61,578 nucleotides of DNA from Candidatus Saccharimonadota bacterium (lineage in GTDB: Bacteria; Patescibacteriota; Saccharimonadia; Saccharimonadales; UBA4665): contig JARIHD010000094.1 of NCBI GenBank assembly GCA_029288425.1, forward strand, positions 1-61,578, in the 5' to 3' direction. The notes beneath the pieces are model-generated. The model saw only the letters and a program-made list of their open reading frames with translations. It searched no databases and was not told the DNA's origin. Numbering within the stretch: the stretch's first letter is position 1; each line of letters begins with the position of its first letter. The position numbers and the translations under genes were made by a program. This document shows positions 58,724-61,578 of this stretch, one piece after another.

Positions 58724-59598
58724 TATTTTATTGCCTCCGCGCCACCGCTGATTTCAGCCAGTTCCTGGGTAATGGCCGCCTGGCGGGCATTATTAAATTC
58801 GAGCGTCAGGTCGTCGACGATATCACTGGCGTTGTCGGTCGCGTTTTTCATGGCCAGCATACGCATGGAATGCTCGCTGGCGGCCGCTTCTAGCAGGGCT
58901 TGGTAAATCTGGGCGTCCAAAAGGCGCATGGTGGTTGATTTCAGGAGCGCCTCCACCGATGGCTCAACAGTCGCTTCGCCGTCCTCGATTTTTTCTTCAG
59001 TCGGTTCTTGGTCCAGACCGGCGGGCAGCAAGCGCTTAACCTGCACCTCTTGGTTAACGGTCGAAATGAACTTGGTATAAATAAGGTCAACGGCATCTGC
59101 TTTGCGGTCAGCGAACAGACCGACGGCGGTGGACAGGATAGGGCGCAGCGTATCGGCGTCAGGTCTGTCGGGCAGGCCTTGATAGGCGGCATGGATGTCC
59201 AGGCCGGCAATGCGTCCCGCAGCGTGTGCTGCCTGGCGGCCGATCACGATCACTGATGTTGCAATGCCTTTGTCGCGGTCGTTTTTAAGTTCGTTCAGCA
59301 TACGGCGGATGACATTAGAGTTATACGCCCCGGCGAGGCCGCGGTCGCTCGTAACGACCATAAGCAAACGATTCTTGACTGGCCGATCGGTAAACAAATA
59401 CGATTCGCTTTCGCCTCCGGCGATGTGGCGCAGACGAGCCAAAATGCCGCGGGCCAGTTCGGCATATGCCCGCGGGCCGGCGGCCGCTTCTTGGGCGCGG
59501 CGCAGTTTGCTGGCCGCAACCAGTTGCATTGCCTTGGTGATCTGCTTGGTGCTTTTGACCGAACCGATCCGCTGTTTAATTTGCTGTCGACTAGCCAT
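58723..59598 (-). CDS. atpG: ATP synthase F1 subunit gamma
   Basis: 291 residues, normal length. The N-terminal coiled-coil helix is RQQIKQRIGSVKSTKQITKA then MQLVAASKLRRAQEAA. The central fold has LLMVVTSDRGLAGAYNSNVIRR, and the C-terminal helix is MLAMKNATDNASDIVDDLTLEFNNARQAAITQELAEI, all standard. It is the central stalk that turns inside the alpha-beta ring. It follows an unknown 95-residue ORF by 2 bases and precedes another with a 1-base overlap. Confidence 0.96.
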   Translation of the reverse strand: MASRQQIKQRIGSVKSTKQITKAMQLVAASKLRRAQEAAAGPRAYAELARGILARLRHIAGGESESYLFTDRPVKNRLLMVVTSDRGLAGAYNSNVIRRMLNELKNDRDKGIATSVIVIGRQAAHAAGRIAGLDIHAAYQGLPDRPDADTLRPILSTAVGLFADRKADAVDLIYTKFISTVNQEVQVKRLLPAGLDQEPTEEKIEDGEATVEPSVEALLKSTTMRLLDAQIYQALLEAAASEHSMRMLAMKNATDNASDIVDDLTLEFNNARQAAITQELAEISGGAEAIK

Positions 59599-59600
59599 AG

Positions 59601-59888
59601 CTATTGACCTTGGCTTTCATTAAACAGAAAATCCGAAGAAAGCCCGAGGTGACCAACAGCACGACGCACTAATTCAGCCTGGGCCGCGCGGTAGCGGTCC
59701 CATGACTCTGGGCTTGGATCTAGGTCACAAACGTCAGGATCACGGTCGCATATCAAATCCATTAATGCACCATCAGCCTCATTTCGGTAGCCAGCTTCAC
59801 TGCCCACCAGAACCATAACCAGCTCATTGTCGGAAAGGTCCTGAAGTTGTTGGCCGGAGAATTCGCCGCTACCTAGTTGTCCGGTCAT
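59601..59888 (-). CDS. 95-residue unknown acidic protein between atpA and atpG
   Basis: Starts at ATG 59888, 9 bases after an AGGAG site. The frame is open upstream but has no ribosome site there. It overlaps the preceding small ORF by 20 bases and ends 2 bases before atpG. The middle is acidic, with paired Cys in LMDLICDRDPDVCDLDPSPE. The N-terminal helix is QLQDLSDNELVMVLVGSEAG. No known family is recognised. It is probably cytoplasmic. Confidence 0.62.
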   Translation of the reverse strand: MTGQLGSGEFSGQQLQDLSDNELVMVLVGSEAGYRNEADGALMDLICDRDPDVCDLDPSPESWDRYRAAQAELVRRAVGHLGLSSDFLFNESQGQ

Positions 59889-60225
59889 CCGTCTGCTCCT
59901 TTGCCTTCGCTGATCCCCGAAATTTGCCCGGATCGAAGCTGTTGATAGGTAATTCAGGGGGTTGAGGAAATTCGCCGGTGTTAGCATCGACCATTTGCTT
60001 GCCCAAAGCAGCAAAAGCGGCACGCATATTCGGATCAGCCTGGGCCTGAGTGAGCGCCCTTAAAAGCATGGTCGTATTCTCAAACCAATCAGGGAATGCC
60101 TCCCCCTGTACGTTCTGCTGGCGTCCAAGTTCATAGGCAACGGCCGGTAAAACCTGGTCGGGATTCTGTTCATACATATCTTTGGGAGTCGGTGTCGGCC
60201 CTCCCCTTTCTATTTCGAACTTCAC
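59869..60225 (-). CDS. 118-residue unknown protein directly after atpA, GTG start
   Basis: GTG at 60225 starts 3 bases after the atpA stop. The ribosome site GGAG is inside the last codons of atpA. The protein is soluble, with helical stretches (AVAYELGRQQNVQGEAF; NTTMLLRALTQAQADPNMRA; AAFAALGKQMVDA) and a Pro-rich then charged tail (FPQPPELPINSFDPGKFRG, then KAKEQTDDRTTR). There is no membrane segment and no recognised family. It is first of two unknown ORFs between atpA and atpG. Confidence 0.65.
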   Translation of the reverse strand: MKFEIERGGPTPTPKDMYEQNPDQVLPAVAYELGRQQNVQGEAFPDWFENTTMLLRALTQAQADPNMRAAFAALGKQMVDANTGEFPQPPELPINSFDPGKFRGSAKAKEQTDDRTTR

Positions 60226-60228
60226 AGC

Positions 60229-61578
60229 TTACTTCTCCTTCTTTACTGCAGCAAAGGTTTTGGCGACTTTTTCAGCTGCAGCCAAAATGGTTTTTTCCAG
60301 TTCTTCGGTGGGCTTGTCGCCTTTGTTCAACGACTTCATCACGTCAGCGTGCTTGTCTTCGAGTAGCGAAATGAGTTCGGCCTGGGCATCCTTGACCTTT
60401 TCAGTTGGAACCTCATCGAATGCGCCTTTGGTGGCGGCCATCACACTTACGGCTTGTTCCGCAATGCTAAGCGGGCTGTATTGCTTTTGCTTCAACAGCT
60501 CGGTCAGGCGCTGGCCGCGTTCGATGGTCTTTTTGGTGTCGGCATCCAGGTCGCTACTAAACTGGGCAAATGAAGCCAGTTCGCGGAACTGCGCCAGAGA
60601 AAGCTTCAGACCACCAGAAACGGTCTTGATTGCTTTGGTCTGAGCGGCGCCACCCACACGCGAAACCGACAGACCAACCGAAATAGCCGGACGGATACCT
60701 TGGTAAAACAGGTTGGTTTCCAGGAAGATCTGACCATCGGTAATGGAAATAACATTGGTTGGGATGTAGGCAGAAATGTCACCGGCCTGCGTTTCGATGA
60801 TCGGCAGGGCGGTCAATGAACCAGCACCCAGTTCATCGTTTAATTTAGCGGCGCGCTCCAAGAGGCGGGAGTGCAGATAAAAAACGTCACCAGGGTAAGC
60901 TTCGCGGCCGGGAGGACGGCGGAGTAGCAGGGACATCTGGCGGTAGGCCACGGCGTGCTTGGTCAGATCATCGTAAATAATCAGGGCGTGACCCTTGTTA
61001 TCGCGGAAGTATTCGCCCATGGCGCAACCGGCATAGGGAGCTAAGTAGAGTAACGGGGCTGGGTCAGCGGGACTGGTAGCAACCACAATGGTCTGGTCCA
61101 TCACGCCTTCGCGCTTTAAGCGCTCAATAAGAGCAGCAACCTTGGAGCGTTTTTGACCGACGGCCACATACACGTTAATAATGCCTGATTTCTGCTTGGC
61201 CTGGTTGATCATCGTATCGACGGCAATGGCGGTCTTACCGGTTTGGCGGTCACCAATGATAAGCTCACGCTGGCCGCGGCCGATCGGAACCATAGTGTCG
61301 ATAGCCACAAGACCGGTCATTACTGGTTCGGAAACGGATTGGCGGTCCATCACGCCGGGAGCGCGGCGTTCGATGGGGTTACGCTGCTTGGTTTTGATCG
61401 GACCTTTGCCGTCGAGGGGACGACCCAGCGGGTCAACCACGCGGCCGACCAATTCAGGACCGACGGGAACATCGAGAACTTTACCGGTCAGCGTAACTTT
61501 ACTTCCGGCAACAACTTGAGAGTCGTCGCCCAAGATCACCGCGCCAATCTCGTCTTCGAGCAGGTTAAGGGCGAAAGC
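60229..61578 (-). CDS. atpA: ATP synthase F1 subunit alpha, 5' end cut by the contig edge
   Basis: 449 residues are visible. The frame stays open to the last base of the window ([14 protein letters not shown] before the first in-frame GTG), so roughly the first 60-65 residues lie outside. The P-loop GDRQTGKT is intact. [20 protein letters not shown]-like and [32 protein letters not shown] blocks and [17 protein letters not shown] are classic alpha-subunit signatures. It is the non-catalytic nucleotide-binding partner of beta. The Fo genes and delta subunit are expected upstream, beyond the window. Confidence 0.97.
   Translation of the reverse strand, partial: AFALNLLEDEIGAVILGDDSQVVAGSKVTLTGKVLDVPVGPELVGRVVDPLGRPLDGKGPIKTKQRNPIERRAPGVMDRQSVSEPVMTGLVAIDTMVPIGRGQRELIIGDRQTGKTAIAVDTMINQAKQKSGIINVYVAVGQKRSKVAALIERLKREGVMDQTIVVATSPADPAPLLYLAPYAGCAMGEYFRDNKGHALIIYDDLTKHAVAYRQMSLLLRRPPGREAYPGDVFYLHSRLLERAAKLNDELGAGSLTALPIIETQAGDISAYIPTNVISITDGQIFLETNLFYQGIRPAISVGLSVSRVGGAAQTKAIKTVSGGLKLSLAQFRELASFAQFSSDLDADTKKTIERGQRLTELLKQKQYSPLSIAEQAVSVMAATKGAFDEVPTEKVKDAQAELISLLEDKHADVMKSLNKGDKPTEELEKTILAAAEKVAKTFAAVKKEK

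Overview
ORGANISM. The window reads as environmental Candidatus Saccharibacteria (TM7, Patescibacteria/CPR). This is inferred from gene content, not from a marker gene: a bo3-type quinol oxidase operon, type II NADH dehydrogenase and F-type ATP synthase, many small lineage-specific hypotheticals, actinobacterial-flavoured genes (Ino1, DUF3152 metzincin, LysR) and few biosynthetic genes. Base composition looks even, near 50% GC. TGA is used as stop, so the UGA=Gly code of Absconditabacteria/Gracilibacteria does not apply. No rRNA, tRNA, CRISPR, transposase or integrase was seen, and no gene-free stretch exceeds 300 bases. Bases 1-52 are Illumina Nextera adapter, not genome.

LAYOUT. 1-9.3 kb: truncated membrane protein, methyltransferase-like protein, hypotheticals, a decayed CYTH gene, VOC protein, AlkZ-like winged-helix glycosylase, P-loop kinase, lipoprotein, SanA/DUF218 protein. 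9.3-17.5 kb: myo-inositol-phosphate synthase divergent from a LysR regulator, a DUF3152 metzincin, a four-gene operon (Ldh_2 dehydrogenase, Nudix, YqfO-like, alpha/beta hydrolase), a flippase-like membrane protein and an MscS channel. 17.5-25.2 kb: cyoABCD (minus) and cyoE (plus), then an FAD-linked lactate/glycolate-type dehydrogenase. 25.3-30.8 kb: secreted, anchored and small membrane proteins. 30.8-38.4 kb: ndh, a UvrD-RecB-nuclease helicase and a 964-residue beta-helix, tailspike-like protein. 38.5-53.4 kb: envelope glycan region, including one eight-gene minus-strand operon of glycosyltransferases and a flippase. 53.6-61.6 kb: aquaporin-like channel, two hypotheticals (one with beta-carbonic-anhydrase-type ligands), and the F1 operon atpA(partial)-G-D-C with five small unknown ORFs between its genes.

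HOW IT FITS TOGETHER. NDH-2 and the FAD-linked 2-hydroxyacid dehydrogenase would reduce a quinone, bo3 oxidase would oxidise the quinol, and ATP synthase would use the gradient: a short aerobic chain. No quinone or heme synthesis genes other than heme O synthase are visible. The glycan locus would build and export a surface polymer.

MOST UNUSUAL SIGNALS. (1) Five small, translationally coupled unknown ORFs inside the F1 ATPase operon. (2) CyoB keeps its quinol site, heme ligands and D-channel but has Leu where the K-channel Lys should be. (3) CyoD carries an extra extracytoplasmic cupredoxin-like domain. (4) About twenty genes have a -10 box 6-9 bases before the start codon and no Shine-Dalgarno, implying widespread leaderless transcription, including a 12-codon leader ORF ahead of cyoE.
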